From the NCBI GenBank assembly GCA_900553405.1, contig USDF01000033.1, forward strand, positions 1 through 20,482: DNA of 20,482 bases. The letters run 5' to 3'. Below the pieces are notes generated by a model that saw only the letters and a program-made list of their open reading frames with translations, was not told where the DNA came from and did not search any database. The stretch comes from an uncultured Clostridium sp. Lineage in GTDB: Bacteria; Bacillota; Clostridia; TANB77; CAG-508. A program made the translations under genes and the position numbers. Within the stretch, counting starts at the first letter, position 1. The number at the start of each line of letters is the position of its first letter. This document shows positions 1 to 7,280 of this stretch, in pieces.

Positions 1-42
1 TTTAATTATGTGTCTTTTTTATCTCTAACCGGTAATTTAATT

Positions 43-621
43 TTACCATTTATAAGTTTCTTTTAATTTACATTCATTTTGTATAATTGTTTGAATTATT
101 TGTACACTTTTTTCTAAATTATTATTCTTTATAACATAATCATACATTCCAATTCTAGATTCCTCATAATCAAATCTATTTAACCTTAATGTTATTTCTT
201 TTAAGTCTGGTTTGTCTACTCTATTTTGTAATCTTTTCATTAAAATTTCTTTTGGAACTCTCAAAAATATAGTTACAACTTTTGTATCTTCTTTTAATAA
301 ATTTATCAAGTTTTCTACACCATTTACATCTATATCTTTAACTATTATTTTTCCACTTTTAATTTTTTCATTCATTAATTTTCTTGATGTTCCATAATAA
401 TGTTCATGATGAACATTATATTCATAAAATTCATTATTTTTTATCATGTTTTCAAATTCTTCTGTTGTTATAAACTTATATGTTTCTCCTTCTATATCGC
501 CTGGTCTCATTGACCTAGTAGTATATGATGGAAGAGATTCTACATTTTCCATTCTTTTTATTAATTCTTTTTTTATTGTATCTTTTCCAGCTCCTGATAC
601 TCCTGATAATAATACTAACAT
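43..621 (-). CDS. gmk: guanylate kinase
   Basis: Guanylate kinase phosphorylates GMP (and dGMP) to GDP with ATP in the cytosol, the only salvage and de novo route to GDP/GTP. The 192-residue protein begins with the P-loop LLSGVSGAGKDT (residues 4-15). It continues with the GMP-binding segment containing SYTTR.MRPGDIEGETYKF (about 32-50), and has the usual family length of about 190-205. The minus-strand start ATG at 619-621 is preceded by a GGGAGA ribosome site. It is the last gene of the yicC-remA-rpoZ-gmk run; in Bacillus gmk precedes rpoZ, so the order here is swapped. A 107-bp gap with a hairpin separates it from rpoZ. The P-loop has D rather than the commoner S/T after GK, a known variation. 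Identification is firm. Confidence 0.96.
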   Translation of the reverse strand: MLVLLSGVSGAGKDTIKKELIKRMENVESLPSYTTRSMRPGDIEGETYKFITTEEFENMIKNNEFYEYNVHHEHYYGTSRKLMNEKIKSGKIIVKDIDVNGVENLINLLKEDTKVVTIFLRVPKEILMKRLQNRVDKPDLKEITLRLNRFDYEESRIGMYDYVIKNNNLEKSVQIIQTIIQNECKLKETYKW

Positions 622-694
622 ATTTCTCCCTTTCTTTTATAAAACTATTGTTAAAAATTTGTATAAAATATATTTTTGTCAATATAAATAATTT

Positions 695-724
695 TAAGGC
701 ATGTTTCATTTTGTACATGCCTTA
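695..724 (-). other. stem-loop between rpoZ and gmk
   Basis: A 10-bp perfect stem (695-704 with 715-724, core AAGGCATGT) has a 10-nt loop and begins four bases after the rpoZ stop codon. On the minus strand it is followed by AAAATTATTTATATT rather than a clean U run. It could be a weak attenuator or an mRNA-processing site separating gmk from the upstream genes. A T-rich tract follows the stem on the plus strand instead, but no plus-strand gene is nearby. Confidence 0.5.
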
Positions 725-728
725 TTTT

Positions 729-923
729 TTATTTTTCTATTTCAACTTTACCTTCTGCAATCTCATTTGCGGCTATTGTAACTGGTGCATCCTCTTTAAC
801 ATCTGTTAAAGGCTCGCTTCCACTTGCTATTTGTCTTGCTCTTTTTGCAGTTGCAATTACTAGTCTAAATTTATTATCATTTGTTTTTGCTAATAATTCA
901 GCTGTTGTTGGTTTTACCATCAT
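729..923 (-). CDS. rpoZ: RNA polymerase omega subunit
   Basis: Omega is the small RNA polymerase subunit that chaperones beta-prime into the core enzyme. The 64-residue protein matches the short Firmicute form. It opens with MMVKPTTAELLAKTNDNKF and has the signature LVIATAKRARQI (about 21-32), which contacts beta-prime, followed by the conserved APVTIAANEIAEGKV tail. Two ATGs in a row (921-923 and 918-920) are possible starts. GAAAGGGG lies about 10 nt upstream of the first. It follows remA by 21 bp, as expected for one transcript. Identification is good despite the short length, helped by its place next to remA, yicC and gmk. Confidence 0.93.
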   Translation of the reverse strand: MMVKPTTAELLAKTNDNKFRLVIATAKRARQIASGSEPLTDVKEDAPVTIAANEIAEGKVEIEK

Positions 924-944
924 TATTAAATTACCCCTTTCAAT

Positions 945-1199
945 TTATTGTTCTTCTGTTTCATCATCTTTATCTAATCTTCCTGCTACTGTTTCTGGTT
1001 GTACTGCAGATAAAATAACATGTCCTGAATCCATTATAATTACTGCTCTTGTTCTTCTTCCATAAGTTGCATCTACTGCATTTCCATTATCTTTTGCCTC
1101 TTGCACTATTCTTTTTATTGGTGCTGAGTCCGGACTAACAATAGCAATAATTCTGTTGGCTGATACAATATTTCCAAATCCTATATTAATTAATTGCAT
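945..1199 (-). CDS. remA: RemA-type DNA-binding regulator (DUF370)
   Basis: RemA is a small DNA-binding protein which in Bacillus subtilis activates biofilm-matrix operons. Orthologues occur across Firmicutes, often between yicC and gmk. The 84-residue product matches the family from end to end. It starts MQLINIGFGNIVSANRIIAIV, has the core PDSAPIKR (about 23-30) and the family hallmark ATYGRRTRAVIIMDSGHVILSA (about 44-65). A strong AGGAGG site precedes the ATG. The gene sits 13 bp after yicC and 21 bp before rpoZ, so it is probably co-transcribed with both. The target genes in this organism are unknown. The regulatory role is family knowledge from Bacillus, not visible in the sequence. Confidence 0.94.
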   Translation of the reverse strand: MQLINIGFGNIVSANRIIAIVSPDSAPIKRIVQEAKDNGNAVDATYGRRTRAVIIMDSGHVILSAVQPETVAGRLDKDDETEEQ

Positions 1200-1212
1200 T
1201 TGAAATTTCCTC

Positions 1213-2088
1213 CTATTCTATATTTTGTATTTGCTCTCTAATGTCTTCTAGTTCTGTTTTTATATTAACTACTAAATTTGTTATGTCTAGACTTCCTGAT
1301 TTAGAACCCATTGTATTAGTTTCTCTATTCATTTCTTGAAGTAAAAAGTCTATTTTCTTTCCAATAGTGCCTTCACTATTTATTAATGTTCTAAATTGCT
1401 CTATATGACTTTTTAGTCTTGTTAGTTCTTCTTCTACTGAACATTTATCTGCAAATAACACTACCTCCATAGCTAATCTTGATTGATCTACTACATCAGT
1501 TTTTAGTATTTCTTTTATTCTCTCTTCTAATTTTACTACATATTCTTGTACAAGTCTAGTAGAATATTCAGAAATTTTTTGAACATCACATTCTACTTTA
1601 TCTATTCTAGCTTTCAAATCTTCTTTGATTTTGTTTCCTTCTATTGTTCTCATTTCTACAAAATTGTTTATTGCTTGTTCTAAACACTCTAGTAATTCGT
1701 TTTGTATTGTGTCTTCTTCCTCTTCTGTTTCTTTTAAAGTTAATACATCTGGAAGTTTTGTAATCTCTGTTACTGGTATATTCATACTTAAATTATTTTT
1801 CTCCGCTAATAATTTAAATTTTTCCATATATTCTTTTACTAATTCTTCATTTATTACAACTTCTTTTCCTTGCTCACTATAGTTTTCAAAAGTTACAAAT
1901 ACATCTATTTTTCCCCTTGCAACTTTTGAACTAATTTGCTTTTTTATACTATCTTCTAAATAGTTTAAACTTCTAGGAAGTTTTATAGAAATATCACTAT
2001 ATTTATGATTTACTGATTTTATTTCTATACTATAAATTCTATTATTCTTTTCTAACTTGGCTCTACCAAAGCCTGTCATACTTCTCAT
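1213..2088 (-). CDS. yicC: YicC/YloC family endoribonuclease
   Basis: YicC-family proteins are oligomeric endoribonucleases; the E. coli member acts in mRNA and small-RNA turnover. The 291-residue protein begins with the family signature MRSMTGFGRA and VNHKYSDISIKLPRSLNYLE (about 26-45), the YicC N-terminal domain. It ends with the DUF1732 region containing RLKSHIEQF and GKKIDFLLQEMNRETNTMGSKS (about 224-265), whose acidic and RE residues are typical. It follows the Lys-rich membrane gene by 11 bp, with an AGGAAAA site just ahead of the ATG. An ATG three codons downstream is an alternative start, but the MRSMTGFG start is the usual one. Identification is firm. The exact RNA targets are unknown. 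Confidence 0.95.
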   Translation of the reverse strand: MRSMTGFGRAKLEKNNRIYSIEIKSVNHKYSDISIKLPRSLNYLEDSIKKQISSKVARGKIDVFVTFENYSEQGKEVVINEELVKEYMEKFKLLAEKNNLSMNIPVTEITKLPDVLTLKETEEEEDTIQNELLECLEQAINNFVEMRTIEGNKIKEDLKARIDKVECDVQKISEYSTRLVQEYVVKLEERIKEILKTDVVDQSRLAMEVVLFADKCSVEEELTRLKSHIEQFRTLINSEGTIGKKIDFLLQEMNRETNTMGSKSGSLDITNLVVNIKTELEDIREQIQNIE

Positions 2089-2099
2089 TATTTATTTTC

Positions 2100-3002
2100 C
2101 TACTTTCTTACTATTTTATGAATATCACTTGCTTTTTTTAGTGCTTTATTTTTCATTTTTACATATATAACAATTGATTTTCCAACATAGTAAACTGCAA
2201 ATAACATTGCTATACTTGTTATTATATAAATATATTTAGAATAATGAAATTTATATATATAATTTGTTAAAAGAGTACATATTGCAATTATTAGCATTTC
2301 TATTCCATATATAGTAAGTTCCCCACTGTCTTTTTTATATGCTTTTTCAAATAGAATTATTGTTATTCCTATTGCCACTGCTCCAAATACTTTTAAATCT
2401 GTTAAATATGTACTTTCTTCTATGTTATTAAATCCTAAATTTATAAATATAAAATAAACTACTATTCCTATTGCCATTACTATGTTTTGGAATATCTTTT
2501 TGTTTATTTTTTTCTTCTCGTCTTTTGATAGTTTAGTTTGTTTGTTTATTTCTTTTTGTATTTTTTCTAATTTTTCGTCATCTATTGATATATCTTTTTT
2601 TACTACTAGTTCTTTTTCTTTCTTTTCTTCTTTTATAACTACTTCTGGCTCTTCTATTTTTTTCTTTGCAGTTTTGGCTGTTTTGGCTGTTTTTTTAGGC
2701 ATAATTTCTTTTTTAGCATTTGTCTTTGTAGCAGTTTTTGCTTTAGATGTTTTTGTCTCTTCTTCTATTTTAGAAACTGCTTTTTTTGTAGAAGTACTTT
2801 TCTTTTTAGCGGCTGTTTTCTTTGGTATTGTTTTGCCTTCTGTAGTAGTTGACTTCGTTTTTACTTTATTAGATGCTTTTGTATTTTTCTTTGTTTCTTT
2901 TTTTAATTCCTCATTGTTTGTGCTTTCTTCCTTTTTTGGTCTGCCTCTACCTCTCTTTTTTGTTTCTTTTACTTCATTTTCTTCTAATTTACTCTCTGCC
3001 AT
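2100..3002 (-). CDS. Lys/Thr-rich membrane protein with an AT-hook-like N-terminus
   Basis: I do not recognise an orthologue. The 300-residue protein has two unlike halves. Residues 1-170 are low-complexity and very rich in Lys, Thr, Ala and Glu, with histone-H1-like stretches such as KKTAAKKKSTSTKKA (61-75) and KKTAKTAKTAKKK (103-115). Near the start is an AT-hook-like motif, KRGRGRPKK (16-24). The C-terminal half has four predicted membrane helices at about 171-191, 202-218, 230-248 and 256-279, and a basic tail. The gene starts 14 bp after rsmE, with AAAGGAAAG overlapping the rsmE stop, so it is in that operon. The layout suggests a protein that holds DNA or another acidic partner at the membrane; that is inference. 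The tail could also merely interact with RNA, ribosomes or lipids. Confidence 0.85.
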   Translation of the reverse strand: MAESKLEENEVKETKKRGRGRPKKEESTNNEELKKETKKNTKASNKVKTKSTTTEGKTIPKKTAAKKKSTSTKKAVSKIEEETKTSKAKTATKTNAKKEIMPKKTAKTAKTAKKKIEEPEVVIKEEKKEKELVVKKDISIDDEKLEKIQKEINKQTKLSKDEKKKINKKIFQNIVMAIGIVVYFIFINLGFNNIEESTYLTDLKVFGAVAIGITIILFEKAYKKDSGELTIYGIEMLIIAICTLLTNYIYKFHYSKYIYIITSIAMLFAVYYVGKSIVIYVKMKNKALKKASDIHKIVRK

Positions 3003-3016
3003 GATAACTTTCCTTT

Positions 3017-3760
3017 CTACTTTTCTAACTCATATATAATATTACTTGTAAGTACAATTGGAGCTGTTTCTGTTCTTAATATTCTTTTTCCTAATGTTAC
3101 AACTTTTGCATTATAACTTGTTAATTTTTCAATTTCTTCTTTGGTAATTCCACCTTCAGGTCCTACTAAAATTCCTATTTTATACTTTTCTTGTTCTTTT
3201 AATCTTTTAAGTTCTTGCTTTAATGTTATTTCATTTTCTTCTTCATATGCTACAATAAAAGCATCATATTGACTTATTATATTTTCTAAATCTTTTATTT
3301 TTATTTTATTTTTTATTTCTGGAATTTTACTTCTTTTACTTTGTTTTGCTGCTCCTTCAGCTACTTTTTGCCATCTTTCTATCTTCTTTTTAGCATCTTT
3401 TTCATCTAATTTTACTATACATCTTACCATATCAACTGGAATGACTTTGCTTATTCCTATTTCTGTTGTTTTTTGAATTATTAATTCCATTTTATCTGCT
3501 TTTGGTAAGCCTTGGTATAAGTCTATTTCCACATTTGATTCTGTTTGTGTGTCAAGTTTTTCTATAATTTTGGCTACTACTTTTTCTTTTTCTATTTGTT
3601 CAATTTCTGTTAAATATGTTTCTAATGTTTCTTTGCTTCCAATTAAAATTTGTTCACCTTTTTGCATACGCAAAACGCTAGAAATATGTTTTACATCTTC
3701 GCCTATAATAACTATTTTATCATTTTCTATTTGATTTTCTTCAACAAAAAATTTTTGCAT
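3017..3760 (-). CDS. rsmE: 16S rRNA m3U1498 methyltransferase RsmE
   Basis: RsmE is a SPOUT-class methyltransferase that methylates N3 of U1498 in 16S rRNA using S-adenosylmethionine. With the start at 3760 the product is 247 residues, the normal size, and begins MQKFFVEENQI like its relatives. The C-terminal trefoil-knot signature is intact: LVGPEGG (about 198-204) and LGKRILRTETAP (about 223-234). The reading frame stays open upstream to 3856, but I reject that start. The upstream segment has no family similarity and contains the promoter at 3788-3815. ATG 3760 has AAGGAAG at good spacing. It is the first gene of the minus-strand operon that continues to gmk. Confidence 0.95.
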   Translation of the reverse strand: MQKFFVEENQIENDKIVIIGEDVKHISSVLRMQKGEQILIGSKETLETYLTEIEQIEKEKVVAKIIEKLDTQTESNVEIDLYQGLPKADKMELIIQKTTEIGISKVIPVDMVRCIVKLDEKDAKKKIERWQKVAEGAAKQSKRSKIPEIKNKIKIKDLENIISQYDAFIVAYEEENEITLKQELKRLKEQEKYKIGILVGPEGGITKEEIEKLTSYNAKVVTLGKRILRTETAPIVLTSNIIYELEK

Positions 3761-3787
3761 TTTTATCTTCCTTATTGTTTTTTTGTA

Positions 3788-3815
3788 ATTATACCACATT
3801 TTTTCGTTAATGCAA
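3788..3815 (-). promoter_or_regulatory. sigma-A type promoter of the rsmE-gmk operon
   Basis: On the minus strand, TTGCAT (3810-3815) and TATAAT (3788-3793) are separated by 16 bp, and TGTGG precedes the -10. It lies 27 bp upstream of the rsmE ATG and helps decide that start. Confidence 0.75.
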
Positions 3816-3917
3816 ATATAAAATTTTAAAGGATTTTTTCCAAAAATACTATTCAAAGATAAATTTCCCTCAAAGTAGCAAGTGCTTTTTTTGTAACTTT
3901 CTCTTCCCTTCTCTTTC

Positions 3918-3947
3918 TTGACAAATATACTACTTGCGAATTATAAT
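3918..3947 (+). promoter_or_regulatory. mutS2 promoter
   Basis: TTGACA (3918-3923) and TATAAT (3942-3947) are spaced by 18 bp, a near-consensus sigma-A promoter. An inverted repeat CGAAT/ATTCG (3937-3941 and 3950-3954) brackets the -10. AAGGAG at 3971-3976 is the ribosome site, 8 nt before the mutS2 ATG at 3985. Confidence 0.85.
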
Positions 3948-3984
3948 ATATTCGTAAACACGCACGGAATAAGGAGTTTTTATA

Positions 3985-6444
3985 ATGCAAAATTATTTAA
4001 ATAAATTAGAATATGATAAAATTTTAACTTTACTTTCAAATAATTCAAAGACATATTTAGGTAAAGAACTTTGCTTAGATTTAAAACCTGCAAATTCAAA
4101 AGATAAAGTTATAACTTTATTAAAAGAAACTGATGAAGCTTGCACCCTTTCTTTCCGTAAGGGTAATTTACCTATATCAGATTTTGAAGACATTTCTTTA
4201 TCTATTAAAAATTTAGAAAGTAATATTTCTTTAAGTGCAAAACATTTGCTTGATACTGCAAATGTTTTAAGGCTTTCAAGAGATTTAAAAGAATATTTTT
4301 ATAAAGATGAAGACTTTGATTTATCCAATTTTCCTATTTTAGATTCATATTTTAGTAGGCTATATTCAAATAAAACTATAGAAGATAAAATTTTTACTTG
4401 TATTATAGATGAGAATACTATTGCTGATGATGCTTCAACAGTTTTGGCTAATTTGAGGAGAAATAGAAGAAAATTAGAAAATCAAATTAAAGATACTTTA
4501 AATAAAATAATTCACTCTAACACTAAAGCTATAATGGACCCTATTGTTACTATCAGAAATGATAGATATGTTATTCCTGTAAAAGAGGATTTTAAGGGTC
4601 AAATTAAAGGCTTTGTTCATGATGTATCTGCTAGTGGTTCTACTGTATTTGTTGAACCTATGGCTGTTTTTGAATTAAATAATAGCATTAGTAACATTAA
4701 AGTAGAGGAGTCTATTGAAATTGAAAAAATATTAGCTAATTTGTCTTCACTATTGTTTGATTTAACAGCTGAATTGAGCAATGATGTATATCTTTTAGGT
4801 AAATTGGATTTTATTTTTGCTAAAGCTAGTTTTTCTAAAGGTATGAATGCGATTTGCCCTGTAGTAAATGATAATAAATGTATTAATTTAGTAAAAGCTC
4901 GTCATCCATTAATAGACAAGGATAAAGTGGTTCCTATCGATGTAGAAATTGGCAAAAATTATTCTTCTTTAATTATTACAGGTCCAAATACTGGTGGAAA
5001 AACGGTTACCTTAAAAACTGTTGGACTTCTAACTTTAATGGCTTGTAGTGGTTTGTTTATTCCTGCAGAAGAAAAAAGTAGTATATATGTTTTTGACAAT
5101 GTTTTTGCTGATATTGGTGATGAACAAAGTATAGAAGAATCTTTAAGTACTTTTTCTTCTCATATTAGTAATGTAGTTCACATTATTAATAATTCTACAT
5201 CTAATAGCCTTATTTTATTAGATGAGTTAGGTTCTGGTACAGACCCTATTGAGGGTTCTAGTCTTGCAATTAGTATTTTAGAATACTTCCATAATATAGG
5301 GGCTATCACTTTCGCGACTACACATTATCCAGAAATTAAAAATTATGCATTAGTGACAGATGGCTTTGAAAATGCAAGTTCAGATTTTGATATCGAAAAC
5401 TTAAAACCTACCTACAAATTATTAATTGGTATTCCAGGTAAGAGTAATGCATTTGCTATTAGTAAAAAACTTGGGATTTCTAATGATATTTTAAACAGAG
5501 CTAAAAGTTTTCTAAAGGATGATGAAATAAGTATTGAAGAACTTTTAAAAAATATTTATGATGATAAATTGATTATCGAAAGTGAAAAAGAAGAGATTAC
5601 AAAAAATAAAAATCAGATTGAACTTTTAAGAAAAAGTTTAGAACAAGAAAAAAATAGTCAAAATGATTTAAAAGAAGACAAAATTGAAAAAGCTAAAATT
5701 GAAGCAAAAAATCTCCTTTTAGACGCTAAAGAAGAAGCTAACAGTACTATTAAAGAATTAAATGTTTTGTATAATAATTTAAAGGATTTTGAAGAAATTG
5801 ACTTAGATAATTGGTCTGACACTCAAATTGCTAATTTTGTAAAAAGTCATTTTAAAAAGGGAACTTTAAAGCAAGCTAATTTATACAGAAATAAACTAAA
5901 TTCTTCTTTTGATAAATTTAATAGTACTAATTTAAATATTGAGAATATACACAATTCTGAGGTTAAGCATTTTTCTAAAGATGACTTAAAAGTTGGTATG
6001 AAAATTAAATTATCAAACTTTAACGATATTGCAAATATTACTTCTTTATCTGGTAAGAAAAATGTTCTTCAAGTTCAAGTAGGAAATATTAAAACAAATA
6101 TTTCTTTAGATGATATTATAGAAATTAATATTAAAGACAATAAAAATACAAAGAATGCTAACTCTAAAGCATCTTCTATAACTTCATTTAAATCAAAAGA
6201 GGTTACTCCAGAAATAAATGTTATTGGTCAAAATATTGAAGAAGCATGTTTTGTAATAGACAAATATTTAGATGATTGTGCAATTGCAAAACTTAGCCCT
6301 GTGCGCATTGTTCATGGAAAAGGCACTGGCAAATTAAGAGAAGGAATTCACAATTTTCTTCGTAAAAATTCTCATGTAAAAAGTTTTAGGCTTGGTACTT
6401 TTGGTGAAGGTGAAATGGGAGTCACTGTTGTTGAACTAAAATAG
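3985..6444 (+). CDS. mutS2: endonuclease MutS2
   Basis: MutS2 is a MutS-family ATPase without the mismatch-recognition domain. It is linked to suppression of recombination and, in Bacillus, to rescue of collided ribosomes. The 819-residue product has the usual length. It shows the helical clamp with RNDRYVIPVK and HDVSASGSTVFVEP (about 191-225), the Walker A GPNTGGKT (333-340), a Walker B/signature region LILLDELGSGTDP, and the conserved ATTHY. After a long charged coiled coil (about 510-600) comes a C-terminal Smr nuclease domain (about 744-819) with RIVHGKGTGKLR and GEGEMGVTVVEL. The N-terminal Smr motif reads INVIGQN rather than LDLRG, a variant I believe is common in Clostridia. It is the only plus-strand protein gene in the window. 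Confidence 0.96.
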   Translation: MQNYLNKLEYDKILTLLSNNSKTYLGKELCLDLKPANSKDKVITLLKETDEACTLSFRKGNLPISDFEDISLSIKNLESNISLSAKHLLDTANVLRLSRDLKEYFYKDEDFDLSNFPILDSYFSRLYSNKTIEDKIFTCIIDENTIADDASTVLANLRRNRRKLENQIKDTLNKIIHSNTKAIMDPIVTIRNDRYVIPVKEDFKGQIKGFVHDVSASGSTVFVEPMAVFELNNSISNIKVEESIEIEKILANLSSLLFDLTAELSNDVYLLGKLDFIFAKASFSKGMNAICPVVNDNKCINLVKARHPLIDKDKVVPIDVEIGKNYSSLIITGPNTGGKTVTLKTVGLLTLMACSGLFIPAEEKSSIYVFDNVFADIGDEQSIEESLSTFSSHISNVVHIINNSTSNSLILLDELGSGTDPIEGSSLAISILEYFHNIGAITFATTHYPEIKNYALVTDGFENASSDFDIENLKPTYKLLIGIPGKSNAFAISKKLGISNDILNRAKSFLKDDEISIEELLKNIYDDKLIIESEKEEITKNKNQIELLRKSLEQEKNSQNDLKEDKIEKAKIEAKNLLLDAKEEANSTIKELNVLYNNLKDFEEIDLDNWSDTQIANFVKSHFKKGTLKQANLYRNKLNSSFDKFNSTNLNIENIHNSEVKHFSKDDLKVGMKIKLSNFNDIANITSLSGKKNVLQVQVGNIKTNISLDDIIEINIKDNKNTKNANSKASSITSFKSKEVTPEINVIGQNIEEACFVIDKYLDDCAIAKLSPVRIVHGKGTGKLREGIHNFLRKNSHVKSFRLGTFGEGEMGVTVVELK

Positions 6445-6528
6445 TATATATTCTACTATAGCCAATAGTATTATTAATTTATTACATTGTTTATAATACT
6501 ACTACAAAATGAATGAAATCAAACTTAA

Positions 6529-6580
6529 AAGGAATGAATTCTGTTTAATTTAGAATTCATTCCTTAATAATTTTTGATAT
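6529..6580. terminator. hairpin terminator after mutS2, possibly bidirectional
   Basis: A perfect 14-bp stem (6529-6542 with 6552-6565, AAGGAATGAATTCT) has a 9-nt loop. It is followed by AATAATTTTT on the plus strand and by TTTTAAG on the minus strand. It lies between the converging mutS2 and dCMP deaminase genes and probably ends mutS2 transcription, perhaps both. Confidence 0.75.
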
Positions 6581-6617
6581 TTTACTTTAAATTTTTAACT
6601 TCTTTGATTTAATGGTT

Positions 6618-6649
6618 TTAAAATAAATTTCTTTTTTAATTTATTTTAA
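6618..6649. other. A/T-only stem-loop over the dCMP deaminase stop codon
   Basis: A 12-bp perfect stem made only of A and T (6618-6629 with 6638-6649) has a loop TCTTTTTT. It spans the minus-strand stop codon at 6641-6643. It is weak thermodynamically and no U run follows on the minus strand, so a terminator role is doubtful. Confidence 0.35.
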
Positions 6650-7150
6650 GTCTATTTTTATTTCTTTTTCTTTTTCTAATTTTATTTTTTTATATGTAAC
6701 ATTGCATTCATCAAAAAGTCTTCTAGAAGCAATGTTATTTTCAGAATTTGCATATTTATCAGATAAATATATTACTTCTTTTATTCCTGATTGAATAATT
6801 ATTTTTGCACATTCGTTACAAGGAAATAAATCAACATATATTTTTGAATTTTCTAAATCTTTTTTGCTTCCCCTATAATTCAAAATTGCATTCAATTCTG
6901 CGTGACATACATATGGATATTTAGTGTCTAAATTTTCTCCATCTCTACCCCATGGAAATCTTTCATCACTAAATCCATTTGGTGCACCATTATATCCTAT
7001 TGATAAAATACGATTGTCATTGCTTACTATACAAGCCCCAACTTGTGTAGAAGGATCTTTACTCCTCATTGCTGAAAGTTTTGCTACCGCCATAAAGTAC
7101 TCGTCCCAACTGATGTAATCATTTCTTTTTTTACATTTGTTTTCTTCCAT
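6641..7150 (-). CDS. dCMP deaminase (eukaryote/phage-like type)
   Basis: This zinc enzyme deaminates dCMP to dUMP, feeding thymidylate synthesis. The 169-residue protein has the deaminase zinc motif CHAEL (82-86; H83 ligand, E85 catalytic) and PCNEC (110-114; C111 and C114 ligands). It resembles animal and phage T4 dCMP deaminases closely: EYFMAVAKLSAMRSKDP (17-33), QVGACIV (36-42), LDTKYPYVCHAELNAI (74-89) and LFPCNECAKIII (108-119). The Bacillus relative is ComEB, but nothing here points to competence genes. It follows the cyclophilin gene with a putative terminator between them, so it may have its own promoter. AAAGGAGAG precedes the ATG at 7150. Confidence 0.9.
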   Translation of the reverse strand: MEENKCKKRNDYISWDEYFMAVAKLSAMRSKDPSTQVGACIVSNDNRILSIGYNGAPNGFSDERFPWGRDGENLDTKYPYVCHAELNAILNYRGSKKDLENSKIYVDLFPCNECAKIIIQSGIKEVIYLSDKYANSENNIASRRLFDECNVTYKKIKLEKEKEIKIDLK

Positions 7151-7232
7151 ATTTTATAACTCTCCTTTCTATTAAATACATAAAATACCTTATTTTCATA
7201 TTTACTCTATTAAAAATAAAATTAATAGCAAT

Positions 7233-7270
7233 AAGAGACATCAAGATTTTTTATTTTTATGATGCCTCTT
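7233..7270 (-). terminator. putative terminator after the cyclophilin gene
   Basis: On the minus strand AAGAGGCATCA and TGATGTCTCTT pair over 11 bp with one G-U, starting 10 bases after the cyclophilin stop codon. The following sequence is AT-rich (ATTGCTATTAATTTTATTTTT) but lacks a continuous U run, so termination may be partial. Confidence 0.5.
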
Positions 7271-7280
7271 TTGTATATTT

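Noticed and set aside
677..682. Promoter for gmk beginning at TTGACA on the minus strand
   Set aside because: No -10 box lies at 16-18 bp; the nearest TATACA is only 11 bp away.
2482..3039. 185-codon plus-strand ORF rich in Phe, Ser and Val
   Set aside because: It is the antisense shadow of the Lys-rich membrane gene; Lys and Glu codons read backwards as Phe, Leu and Ser. No ribosome site or promoter is seen.
3761..3856. N-terminal extension of RsmE (32 more residues in frame)
   Set aside because: The extension has no family similarity and the -10/-35 promoter lies within it. ATG 3760 has a good ribosome site and gives the normal length.
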